Assembly (NCBI GenBank): GCA_002368685.1
Contig: DFEN01000045.1
Location: 1-5,998, forward strand
DNA from: Lachnospiraceae bacterium UBA3801
GTDB taxonomy: Bacteria; Bacillota; Clostridia; Lachnospirales; Lachnospiraceae
Reading direction: 5' to 3'
DNA: 5,998 bases
The notes beneath the pieces were generated by a model. That model was not told where the DNA came from and did no database searches. It worked only from the letters and a program-made list of their open reading frames with translations. The stretch's first letter is position 1. The number at the start of each line of letters is the position of its first letter. A program made the translations under genes and the position numbers. Below, piece after piece: positions 1 to 5,898 of the stretch.

Positions 1-1071
1 GTCCAGCTTCTTCTCAAGTGCCTGCTTCTCTTTACCAAGCTCGGCAATTGTATCCTCATAAGAAATAAGAGAGCTTTCCTCCTCGCGAAGCTTCTCCAGG
101 TTCCTCAGGATATCTTCTATACTTGAACCGTATCTCGCTTTAAGAGTATTAATGAGATTCAATCGGTTTTCCACGTTTACAAGAGTTTCTTCATCAAACT
201 CCATGTCGGATATATAGTCTGCAAGCTGTCTCGAAAAATCACTCATCAGACTGTCTATATCTGTAAGTGTATTTACTAACTCCTCTGCACCTGCATCATA
301 TTTTGTGAGACCTGATATTTCTTTTAAAGCCATTGATATCTGGCTTCCTGAGGAAGCATCTCTATCATAGCCTGTCAGTTCCTCCACCTTTGAGGTGATC
401 TCAGCTATGGACTGAGCACTGCTGGCTTTTCGATAAACTTCTTCCAGTTCTTCGTCCTCACCAGCCACAAGACGGGCTGACTCTATATCGTTGATTTCAT
501 ATTGTATATAGTCAAGTCTCTTAGCTCTCTCAGTTTCGTCAAGGGAAAGACTGCTGAGTTTATCATTTACCTGCTTATATTCCTTGTAGCAGGAAGCGAC
601 TTCGCTTTTAAGTTCAGCAATATCCTTATCATAGCTATCGACTAGCTCCAAGTGCCTAGCCGCTTTCAGAAGTGTTCTCTGCTCATGCTGAGCATGGAGA
701 CTTATAAGCTTCTCCGCAACCTTCTTCAGCTTCGCCACAGTAACATTTGAATCATTTATTCTATTTACAGATCTTCCACCGGTGAGGCGTCTGGATATAA
801 GTATCTCACCATCCTCGACCTCGATATCCTCCTCAGCAAGAGCTGCGGCAAGATTTCTGTCTACAGAAAAAAGAAGTTCAACCAGTCCGTCCTTCTTAGA
901 ATCCCTTAGAAGTGCAGTATCATATCTTCCGCCAAGGCCTATTCCAATAGAGCCTATGATGATAGACTTACCTGCACCAGTTTCACCGGTAAGTATATTT
1001 AGTCCCTCTGTAAAATCAACATCCAGCTCATCAATAAGAGCCAGATTCACTATATGCAAATTAACAAGCAT
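1..1071 (-). CDS. recN: DNA repair protein RecN, N-terminal 357 residues (gene runs off the left edge)
   Basis: RecN is an SMC-like cytoplasmic ATPase that acts early in double-strand break repair by gathering broken DNA ends. The frame is open from the ATG at 1071 to base 1, giving 357 codons with no stop; complete family members are about 550-570 residues, so roughly the last 200 are outside the window. The N-terminus shows the family's opening (NLALIDELDVDF, residues 9-20), then Walker A GETGAGKS at 29-36. Further on are ISRRLTGGRSVNRIND at 92-107 and LHAQHEQ at 125-131, matching the RecN HGQHE region. A charged, heptad-like helical stretch from about 145 to 357 fits the coiled-coil arm and includes the RecN-like RLNLINTLKARYG near 303. 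Walker B and the LSGGE signature would lie off the edge. It starts 15 bases after nadK with a good ribosome binding site. The residue after GKSIII is G where many RecN proteins have D, which I regard as a lineage variant. Confidence 0.96.
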   Translation of the reverse strand, partial: MLVNLHIVNLALIDELDVDFTEGLNILTGETGAGKSIIIGSIGIGLGGRYDTALLRDSKKDGLVELLFSVDRNLAAALAEEDIEVEDGEILISRRLTGGRSVNRINDSNVTVAKLKKVAEKLISLHAQHEQRTLLKAARHLELVDSYDKDIAELKSEVASCYKEYKQVNDKLSSLSLDETERAKRLDYIQYEINDIESARLVAGEDEELEEVYRKASSAQSIAEITSKVEELTGYDRDASSGSQISMALKEISGLTKYDAGAEELVNTLTDIDSLMSDFSRQLADYISDMEFDEETLVNVENRLNLINTLKARYGSSIEDILRNLEKLREEESSLISYEDTIAELGKEKQALEKKLD

Positions 1072-1077
1072 TTAATT

Positions 1078-1084
1078 CCCCTTT
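1078..1084 (-). promoter_or_regulatory. recN ribosome binding site
   Basis: On the minus strand AAAGGGG lies 6 bases before the recN ATG, entirely inside the 15-base gap after the nadK stop. It fixes the start at 1071 and suggests that recN is translated from the same message as nadK. Confidence 0.8.
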
Positions 1085-1086
1085 TC

Positions 1087-1920
1087 TCAGCCGCCTATCT
1101 TCTTTCTGAGTATTTCGTATACACTGGCTTCGTCCAGTTTGATGAGCCTAAAAATCTTGTCAGAGACGGTAATCTCAACCTTGTCTCCAACCTGCATAGT
1201 AAGATTCTCTGCTCCGTCGAAGGATACAAGACCTACGTTCTCTGTATCCTTTCTCTTCTCGAGAAGCTCAAGTGTTATTATATCGTCTGCACCAAAGATC
1301 ACACTCCTGCGGGATAAGGAGTAAGGTGATATCGGTGTCATTACCATTAGTCTTGCATCCGGCTGAACGATTGGTCCGCCTGCAGACAGGTTGTAGCCTG
1401 TCGATCCGGTAGGTGTGGAGATTAGGATACCATCACCTTCCATGGTGTCGAATTCTTTATTATTAACATAGATTCTTACCGCGTTCATTCTAAGAGAATT
1501 CTCACGGGAAAGAACTATGTCGTTGAGCGCGTCTAGCTTAGTAGAGCCATCACTATTATTTACATTTCCGGAGAGCATCATTCTGTCTTCTATTACGAAG
1601 TCATTATTAAATAGTCTGTCGAGCATTGCGTCGATTTCGGCAACTACCACTTCTGTGAGGAAGCCTACTGTACCAAGATTCACTCCTATGACAGGAATCT
1701 CCTGACCATTCAGAAGATGGGCCACGCGAAGCATTGTTCCATCTCCACCCATAACAATTATTGCATCGAACTCCACGGAAATATCTCCTGCCGGAAGACT
1801 ATCCATGCCCTCTTGAAGAGTGGCACTGCCCCCACAGGAGTTAACCTTGTCCAGGATGTACTTCGACCATTTGAAGCCTATATCCTTTGTTTCGTTTGCA
1901 ATAATTAAGAAACTGTTCAC
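1087..1920 (-). CDS. nadK: NAD kinase (ATP/polyphosphate-dependent, NadK/PpnK family)
   Basis: It phosphorylates NAD to NADP in the cytoplasm, the only de novo source of NADP(H). The 277 residues match the usual family length. Diagnostic motifs are all present and in order: GGDGTML at 58-64 (phosphate-binding, catalytic Asp), NLGTVGFL at 81-88, ND at 133-134 in ALNDIVLSR, the glycine-rich block GDGILISTPTGSTGYN at 162-177 followed by SAGGPIV at 179-185, and PISPYSLSRRSVIF at 196-209. The start is GTG; it is chosen because AGGAG lies 8 bases upstream and the first residues (NSFLIIAN) form the expected first strand of the Rossmann-like domain. The gene follows tlyA by 11 bases and precedes recN by 15, so it is probably co-transcribed with both. 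Nothing appears missing. The argR gene often found just after nadK is not here. Confidence 0.97.
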   Translation of the reverse strand: MNSFLIIANETKDIGFKWSKYILDKVNSCGGSATLQEGMDSLPAGDISVEFDAIIVMGGDGTMLRVAHLLNGQEIPVIGVNLGTVGFLTEVVVAEIDAMLDRLFNNDFVIEDRMMLSGNVNNSDGSTKLDALNDIVLSRENSLRMNAVRIYVNNKEFDTMEGDGILISTPTGSTGYNLSAGGPIVQPDARLMVMTPISPYSLSRRSVIFGADDIITLELLEKRKDTENVGLVSFDGAENLTMQVGDKVEITVSDKIFRLIKLDEASVYEILRKKIGG

Positions 1921-1928
1921 GTTTTGTT

Positions 1929-1933
1929 CTCCT
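1929..1933 (-). promoter_or_regulatory. nadK ribosome binding site overlapping the tlyA stop
   Basis: AGGAG on the minus strand overlaps the TAG stop of tlyA (1932-1934) and sits 8 bases before the GTG at 1920. It supports the GTG start of nadK and suggests translational coupling, because ribosomes finishing tlyA terminate on the nadK binding site. Confidence 0.8.
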
Positions 1934-2807
1934 AACTCGCCGTAGGCTTATCCAATGCCTTGTGACTTTCTTCAACTAGATTCTTGATTCTATTAAGTAA
2001 TTCTTCATCTAACTTAGTTGTTAAGCTCTTTGAAACACCTTTATCTCGAATTTCAATATCACCAGTCGACTCACTTTCAAGCTTTCTTATATGCATCAGG
2101 TATTCAATATTCCCCTCAGGTCCCTTGACTGGTGAGAAGTCGAGTCCGAGTAGTTCGAATCCTGAGCTAAGTGCATAACCGACTACATTTTCTATTACCT
2201 CTACGTGTACCTTCTTGTCTCTTACCACGCCCTTCTTGCCAACCTTCTCTCGACCAGCCTCGAACTGTGGCTTAACAAGGCATACCACCTCTCCTTCGTC
2301 CTTCAGAAGCTCTCTGAGTGGTGGAAGCACCTTGGATAAAGAAATGAAGGATACATCTACTGATGCAAAGTCAATCTTATCGTCTACATCATCAGGAGTC
2401 ATATATCTGATATTCGTCTTCTCCATGCAGACAACACGCTCATCCTGTCTCAGCTTCCAAGCTAGCTGTCCATATCCAACATCGACAGAATAAACCTTCA
2501 CCGCCCCACACTGTAGCATACAGTCTGTAAAGCCACCCGTAGATGCACCAACATCCATGCAGATAGTACCATCTAGTGTAATAGGGAAAACCTGCATAGC
2601 CTTCTCCAGCTTAAGGCCGCCACGGCTAACATACTTAAGAGTCTTGCCTCTAACCTCAATCTTTGCTGTTTCCGGGAAATTGCTACCAGCCTTATCCTCT
2701 TTCTCACCATCTACATATACTATTCCAGACATTATGATGGCCTTCGCCTTCTCCCGTGACTCTGCGAGACCATTTTCAACCAGAAGTACATCCAATCTTT
2801 TCTTCAT
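1932..2807 (-). CDS. tlyA: TlyA family rRNA (cytidine-2'-O)-methyltransferase
   Basis: TlyA proteins add 2'-O-methyl groups to cytidines of 23S and, in some members, 16S rRNA; the family is often mislabelled hemolysin. Of the 291 residues, 1 to about 60 form an S4 RNA-binding domain (RLDVLLVENGLAESREKAK near the start). Then comes the linker SRGGLKLEKA at 61-70 and an FtsJ/RrmJ-like methyltransferase domain. SAM-binding DVGASTGGFTD is at 85-95. Candidates for the catalytic K-D-K-E set are K66, D151 in SVDVSFISL, K179 in LVKPQFEAG, and E235 in GNIEYL. The tail from about 242 is charged and somewhat longer than in most relatives, ending in the usual NLVEESHKAL helix. ATG at 2807 is the only plausible start because an in-frame TAG directly precedes it, yet no Shine-Dalgarno lies at normal distance. 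Which rRNA sites it modifies cannot be told from the sequence. Confidence 0.95.
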   Translation of the reverse strand: MKKRLDVLLVENGLAESREKAKAIIMSGIVYVDGEKEDKAGSNFPETAKIEVRGKTLKYVSRGGLKLEKAMQVFPITLDGTICMDVGASTGGFTDCMLQCGAVKVYSVDVGYGQLAWKLRQDERVVCMEKTNIRYMTPDDVDDKIDFASVDVSFISLSKVLPPLRELLKDEGEVVCLVKPQFEAGREKVGKKGVVRDKKVHVEVIENVVGYALSSGFELLGLDFSPVKGPEGNIEYLMHIRKLESESTGDIEIRDKGVSKSLTTKLDEELLNRIKNLVEESHKALDKPTAS

Positions 2808-2877
2808 CTATACATTAATGTGATTTAAGAATAAATCACCAAATAGTCCTTTCGTTTAATAATACACTTACTAGATA
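2808..2877 (-). other. Spacer before tlyA, 70 bases, AT-rich
   Basis: This stretch separates the end of the out-of-frame ATPase tail from tlyA. It holds the perfect hairpin at 2820-2839 and an AAAGGA sequence at 2847-2852 on the minus strand. AAAGGA is 39 bases from the tlyA ATG, too far for standard initiation. It is only 7 bases before a GTG that opens a 4-codon frame (V-I-Y-S-stop), which I do not consider a gene. I see no convincing promoter and no run of T that would make a terminator. Confidence 0.6.
2820..2839. repeat. Perfect inverted repeat upstream of tlyA (8-bp arms, 4-base loop)
   Basis: GTGATTTA and TAAATCAC are exact reverse complements separated by four bases. The stem is AT-rich and only moderately stable. 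Neither strand has a following T-run, so it does not resemble an intrinsic terminator. It sits between the distant AAAGGA and the tlyA ATG, where it could affect translation of tlyA, mark the edge of the inserted cassette, or bind a protein. These roles are inference. Confidence 0.65.
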
Positions 2878-3021
2878 TCATTTTATTTGCATTATCTGAC
2901 TTAATATCTTCTTTTCATTCACCTTAGTTTTATAGTATTTTCCAAGTCGGGATTTAGAATATTTATAGATCTTATCTTTTGTAATCTGTTTTAAATATGC
3001 TGTAAAGAACTGTTCCCAACT
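2878..3021 (-). pseudogene. Out-of-frame C-terminal remnant of the P-loop ATPase gene (47 codons)
   Basis: Immediately after the ATPase stop (TAG, 3020-3022) the +1 frame stays open for 47 codons to a TGA at 2878-2880. The predicted residues begin SWEQFFTAYLKQITKDK, continue YKYSKSRLGKYY, and end ILSQIMQIK, which looks like ordinary basic, helical protein with the same AT-rich codon use as the gene before it. The frame has an upstream in-frame TGA at 3031-3033 and no ATG, GTG or TTG near its beginning, so it cannot be started independently by usual rules. Removing one T from GATTAG would join it to the upstream protein as TED-SWEQFF, giving 213 residues. The simplest reading is a single-base frameshift (mutation or sequencing error) that cut off the C-terminus. 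Confidence 0.6.
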
Positions 3022-3520
3022 AATCTTCCGTCAATATAACTTTAATACCTGAAATGCTATTATTGTTTCCAGAATAAATGTATTTTCTATTATGTGAATA
3101 TATTTTTTTGAGAGTATGAAGTTTTCCGCTAGTTTTAATCTGATATATTTCTTCTACACTATATGGAAGCTCATATAAATTCTCACGATTAAAAATCACA
3201 TAATAGTTATCACTATTTTTAATTAGCTTTGCGAATTTAGGAGAATTAATCTCTTTAAATCCCTCATCAATAAAAACGATTGAGTTTTTAAACCCCTTTA
3301 GCTGCGATTCCCAATTAGTGTCAGTTAAAGCTACGCAATTTTTCTTACATTCAATATTTACGCCACTTTCCTTACCCAATCTTGTATATTCAGCAATCAT
3401 ATCATAAAGCGATGTTTTTCCTGTACCACTGTCTCCTCGTATTACAGTAATATTTCTACTCAATTCAAAATCGTATTTAATTTTTTTATTAAATATTCTT
3501 ACTTTTTGAATACCCTTCAT
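3020..3520 (-). CDS. Small P-loop ATPase of unknown function, probably truncated by a frameshift
   Basis: The 166-residue product starts with a strand-rich segment (KVRIFNKKIKYDFEL, 6-20) that leads into Walker A GDSGTGKT at 29-36, an arrangement like ABC/SMC/RecF-type ATPases. A hydrophobic Walker B-like segment, SIVFIDEG, is at 80-87 with acidic residues at 85-86, and YYVIFNREN at 106-114 resembles the strand after Walker B in other P-loop proteins. No ABC signature, membrane segment or signal peptide is visible. It begins 9 bases after the DUF4869 gene with AAGGGG 5 bases before the ATG, so the two are almost certainly made together. I recall similar small ATPases beside DUF4869 genes in Lachnospiraceae, sometimes labelled 'translation initiation factor 2'; I do not trust that label. 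The stop comes early, since coding-like sequence continues in the +1 frame. The protein is probably a nucleotide-dependent switch or motor for its partner, but its role is not known. Confidence 0.8.
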   Translation of the reverse strand: MKGIQKVRIFNKKIKYDFELSRNITVIRGDSGTGKTSLYDMIAEYTRLGKESGVNIECKKNCVALTDTNWESQLKGFKNSIVFIDEGFKEINSPKFAKLIKNSDNYYVIFNRENLYELPYSVEEIYQIKTSGKLHTLKKIYSHNRKYIYSGNNNSISGIKVILTED

Positions 3521-3525
3521 TTATT

Positions 3526-3531
3526 CCCCTT
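3526..3531 (-). promoter_or_regulatory. Ribosome binding site of the P-loop ATPase gene
   Basis: AAGGGG on the minus strand lies 5 bases before the ATG at 3520 and overlaps the TAA stop of the DUF4869 gene (3530-3532). It supports the start and translational coupling of the two cassette genes. Confidence 0.75.
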
Positions 3532-3967
3532 AAACATATTCTCCAGCATTCAGAACAACATCATGCATATTTTTAGCAATAACACCATTGTTCAATATTT
3601 TTATTTTAAAATCATCACTTCCAAAATCCATTAAATGTCTTAAATTAATGACAACTTTTCTATCCTTTGCAATTTCAAGAAGCCATTTGGCACAATTATC
3701 ACCACACGTTGAAGCATTAAAAATATGCTTTCTATCATTTGCTATCAGCAATAATGTCTTAACACCACCCGATAATTGAAGTGGTGAAATGGCCCCTAAG
3801 ACAGGACTTTCTATAAGGGATGGACCTACAACATCAGACTTATCAATATCCTTAATCATTTTTATTCCTAATGGAGAGGTTATCCATTTATCCTCATATG
3901 TATTTTTAAAATACACCGCTGTATTATATATGGCCTCATCCATATCGCCATAGTATACATTTAACAT
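3530..3967 (-). CDS. DUF4869-type protein of unknown function
   Basis: This is a 145-residue soluble protein without signal peptide or membrane helix. I recognise it from memory as DUF4869: the start MLNVYYGDM, the central SPVLGAISPLQLSGGVKTLLL (54-74) and the block FNASTCGDNCAKWLLEIA (83-100) are typical, and the length is normal. No biochemical activity is known to me for the family. The central LSGG (65-68) looks like an ABC signature and C88/C92 form a CX3C pair; neither proves a function. The ATG overlaps the dxs TAA by one base (TAATG) and has GAGGTGA 7 bases upstream, inside the dxs coding end, so its translation is tied to dxs. The gene is much richer in A+T than dxs and tlyA and separates genes that are usually adjacent, suggesting acquisition as a pair with the P-loop ATPase. 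Confidence 0.8.
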   Translation of the reverse strand: MLNVYYGDMDEAIYNTAVYFKNTYEDKWITSPLGIKMIKDIDKSDVVGPSLIESPVLGAISPLQLSGGVKTLLLIANDRKHIFNASTCGDNCAKWLLEIAKDRKVVINLRHLMDFGSDDFKIKILNNGVIAKNMHDVVLNAGEYV

Positions 3968-5865
3968 TATTTTGTCACCTCATGATAAATATCCTTATAA
4001 ATCGACTCTGTATCTAGTCCAAGTTCTGACTTCAGACGATTTACGCTTCCGTGCTGAACAGTTTCTGCCTCAATGCAGTAATGCAGCAGTTTGGCTTTTT
4101 TCTCTGAATTCAGAGAGGCGATTTCATATCCAACTGCTTCACCAACGCTACCTCGCTTTATTGATTCCTCCAGAACAGCTATATAATCAAACTCTTCTGC
4201 TGTCTCGCGTATTCGCTCAACATCAAGAGGATTGATGAACCTTACACTAATTAGCTGAGGCTCATAACCTGTCTCTTCTTTAAGTCTATCTCTTATCTCA
4301 ACCCCAGTCTTAACCATACTGCCAACCGCCATTATCGCCAGTGACTTGCAGCTAGCTTCGCCTACCTGAGAGCTGAAATTGATAACTTCAGAACGTCCCT
4401 CGATAAACTGGAAGTTCTTATCATTCAGGCCTTCGTACGCTGCGCCCTTAGGATACTTAATAGCAACAGGTCCATCATGCGCAATGGCAAAGTCCATCGC
4501 CTCTTCCAGCTCTTTTGCTCCCTTAGGAGCAATCACTGTAAGATTCGGTATACTCCTGAGATAAGCCGTATCATATATACCCATATGAGTCTCGCCATCT
4601 TCACCAACTATACCGGAGCGATCTATCATAACTATCACATGAAGCTTCTGGAGTGCTACATCGTGAAGCAGCTGATCATAACCTCTCTGAAGGAATGAGC
4701 TATATATCGCAACTACAGGGATGAAGCCTCCTGCAGCAAGTCCTGCCGCAAAGGTCAGCGCATGCTGCTCCGCTATTCCAACGTCAAAGCATCTATCTGG
4801 AAATGCCTTCTGGAACGACCTGACTCCAGTACCTCTACTCATGGCAGCAGTAATCGCTAGGATCTTATCATTCTTCTCTCCCAGCTTAACAAGCTTCTTA
4901 GCAAATATATCTGTATAACTGTCACTAGACTTAGTCTTGGTTGATTTACCTGTTTCAGGATTGAAAGGACCAACTCCATGGAAATGCTCCGGGTACCTTT
5001 CAGCAAACCTATAGCCTTTACCCTTAACCGTCTTGATATGTACTATCACAGGACGGTTCAGTCTAAAAGCTCTCTCGAATATCTCGACCATCTTCTCTGT
5101 ATCATGGCCATCAATAGGTCCAAGATAGGTTATACCCATATCTCCGAATATGGTTCCTGGCACAATCAGATTCTTGATGGAATCCTTTGACTTCTTGATT
5201 CCTTTTGCCACCTTCTGACCTACAGTAGGTATATCCAGCAGAGCATTTTCCACATTTGACTTCAGTTCATTGTAGGACTTACCAACTCTGAACTTACTGA
5301 GAGTGCTTGAGAGCCCGCCGACATTTTCGGAAATCGACATCTCATTATCATTTAGTACAATCAGACAGTTAGACTTAAGGGACGCTATCTGATCCAGCGC
5401 CTCGTAAACCATACCGCCCGTCATAGAACCATCGCCGATAACTGCCGCTATCCTCTCATGCGAACCACTCAGTTCGCGGGCCTTAGCAAGTCCAAATGCA
5501 GCAGATATAGAGGTGGAACTATGTCCTGTATTAAAGGCATCCGAAGAAGACTCGCAGGTCTTAGGAAAACCGCTGATTCCTCCATATGTACGGAGTTTGT
5601 AAAAATCATCCTTCCTGCCCGTCAGAATCTTATGGGTATAGGACTGGTGACCAACGTCGAATATAATCTTGTCGTTTGGAAGATTCATACATCTATGAAG
5701 CGCCATGGTTAGTTCGACTGCACCAAGATTGGAGGCCAGATGTCCACCGGTCTTAGCTACATTTGCGATGATAAAGGCTCTTATCTCCGCAGCCAGCTCC
5801 GGCATATCGGACATATCTATATTCTTTATGTCATTTTCGTGATTTATTCGGTCTAGTATACTCAA
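3967..5865 (-). CDS. dxs: 1-deoxy-D-xylulose-5-phosphate synthase
   Basis: It condenses pyruvate with glyceraldehyde 3-phosphate, using thiamine diphosphate (TPP), to give DXP: the first committed step of the MEP isoprenoid route and a source for thiamine and pyridoxal. The 632 residues from the TTG start equal the family length (about 620-640). From this start one sees GGHLASNLGAVELT near 40, DVGHQSYTHK near 70, the TPP/Mg site GDGSMTGG at 144-151 with its Asn at 172 (VLNDNEMSIS), YLGPIDGHD near 247, the catalytic Glu in EQHALTFAAGLA at 366, and DRSGIVGEDGETHMG at 415-429. The usual RYPRG reads KYPKG at 470-474. TTG at 5865 is preferred to the ATG at 5898 because GGAGAG lies 5 bases before it, the protein then begins M-SILDRIN like clostridial Dxs, and the ATG lacks a binding site and lies in a hairpin. 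With the ATG the protein would be 643 residues. Confidence 0.95.
   Translation of the reverse strand: MSILDRINHENDIKNIDMSDMPELAAEIRAFIIANVAKTGGHLASNLGAVELTMALHRCMNLPNDKIIFDVGHQSYTHKILTGRKDDFYKLRTYGGISGFPKTCESSSDAFNTGHSSTSISAAFGLAKARELSGSHERIAAVIGDGSMTGGMVYEALDQIASLKSNCLIVLNDNEMSISENVGGLSSTLSKFRVGKSYNELKSNVENALLDIPTVGQKVAKGIKKSKDSIKNLIVPGTIFGDMGITYLGPIDGHDTEKMVEIFERAFRLNRPVIVHIKTVKGKGYRFAERYPEHFHGVGPFNPETGKSTKTKSSDSYTDIFAKKLVKLGEKNDKILAITAAMSRGTGVRSFQKAFPDRCFDVGIAEQHALTFAAGLAAGGFIPVVAIYSSFLQRGYDQLLHDVALQKLHVIVMIDRSGIVGEDGETHMGIYDTAYLRSIPNLTVIAPKGAKELEEAMDFAIAHDGPVAIKYPKGAAYEGLNDKNFQFIEGRSEVINFSSQVGEASCKSLAIMAVGSMVKTGVEIRDRLKEETGYEPQLISVRFINPLDVERIRETAEEFDYIAVLEESIKRGSVGEAVGYEIASLNSEKKAKLLHYCIEAETVQHGSVNRLKSELGLDTESIYKDIYHEVTK
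3975..3981 (-). promoter_or_regulatory. DUF4869 gene ribosome binding site inside the dxs 3' end
   Basis: GAGGTGA on the minus strand encodes part of the last dxs codons and lies 7 bases before the ATG at 3967. With the TAATG stop-start overlap it couples translation of the DUF4869 gene to dxs. It may be the site that originally served tlyA before the two-gene cassette arrived (inference). Confidence 0.75.
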
Positions 5866-5870
5866 AACTT

Positions 5871-5876
5871 CTCTCC
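5871..5876 (-). promoter_or_regulatory. dxs ribosome binding site that decides for the TTG start
   Basis: GGAGAG on the minus strand stands 5 bases before TTG at 5865. No similar sequence precedes the upstream in-frame ATG at 5898, where the bases read ATATAAGAT. This is the main nucleotide evidence for choosing TTG. Confidence 0.7.
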
Positions 5877-5881
5877 AACTA

Positions 5882-5898
5882 ATGCTGTGATACAGCAT
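5882..5898. repeat. Short perfect hairpin just before the dxs ribosome binding site
   Basis: ATGCTGT and ACAGCAT are exact reverse complements with a three-base loop. The 7-bp stem ends 5 bases upstream of GGAGAG, close enough to influence ribosome access. No T-run follows on the minus strand (the next bases are TAGTTGGAGAG), so it is not a terminator. It contains the alternative ATG of dxs. Chance occurrence of such a short palindrome is possible. Confidence 0.55.

Noticed and set aside
2820..2839. Inverted repeat as an intrinsic terminator
   Set aside because: Stem is AT-rich and no T-run follows on either strand.
2828..2842. Four-codon frame GTG-ATT-TAT-TCT-TAA behind AAAGGA as a leader peptide for tlyA
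   Set aside because: Far too short to support; no repeated or regulatory codons and no attenuator structure visible.
1072..3531. Similar starts AGGGGAAT(T)AAATG before recN and before the P-loop ATPase gene
   Set aside because: Short and consistent with ordinary ribosome binding sites in this organism; no evidence of a shared origin.
782..5712. Many plus-strand open frames of 60-97 codons
   Set aside because: All lie opposite recN, nadK, tlyA, the DUF4869 gene or dxs, show no family motifs and have low-complexity Ser/Leu/Pro-rich translations typical of antisense shadows.
5881..5898. ATG at 5898 as the dxs start (643 residues)
   Set aside because: No ribosome binding site, lies in a hairpin, and adds 11 residues not typical of clostridial Dxs; TTG at 5865 is better supported.
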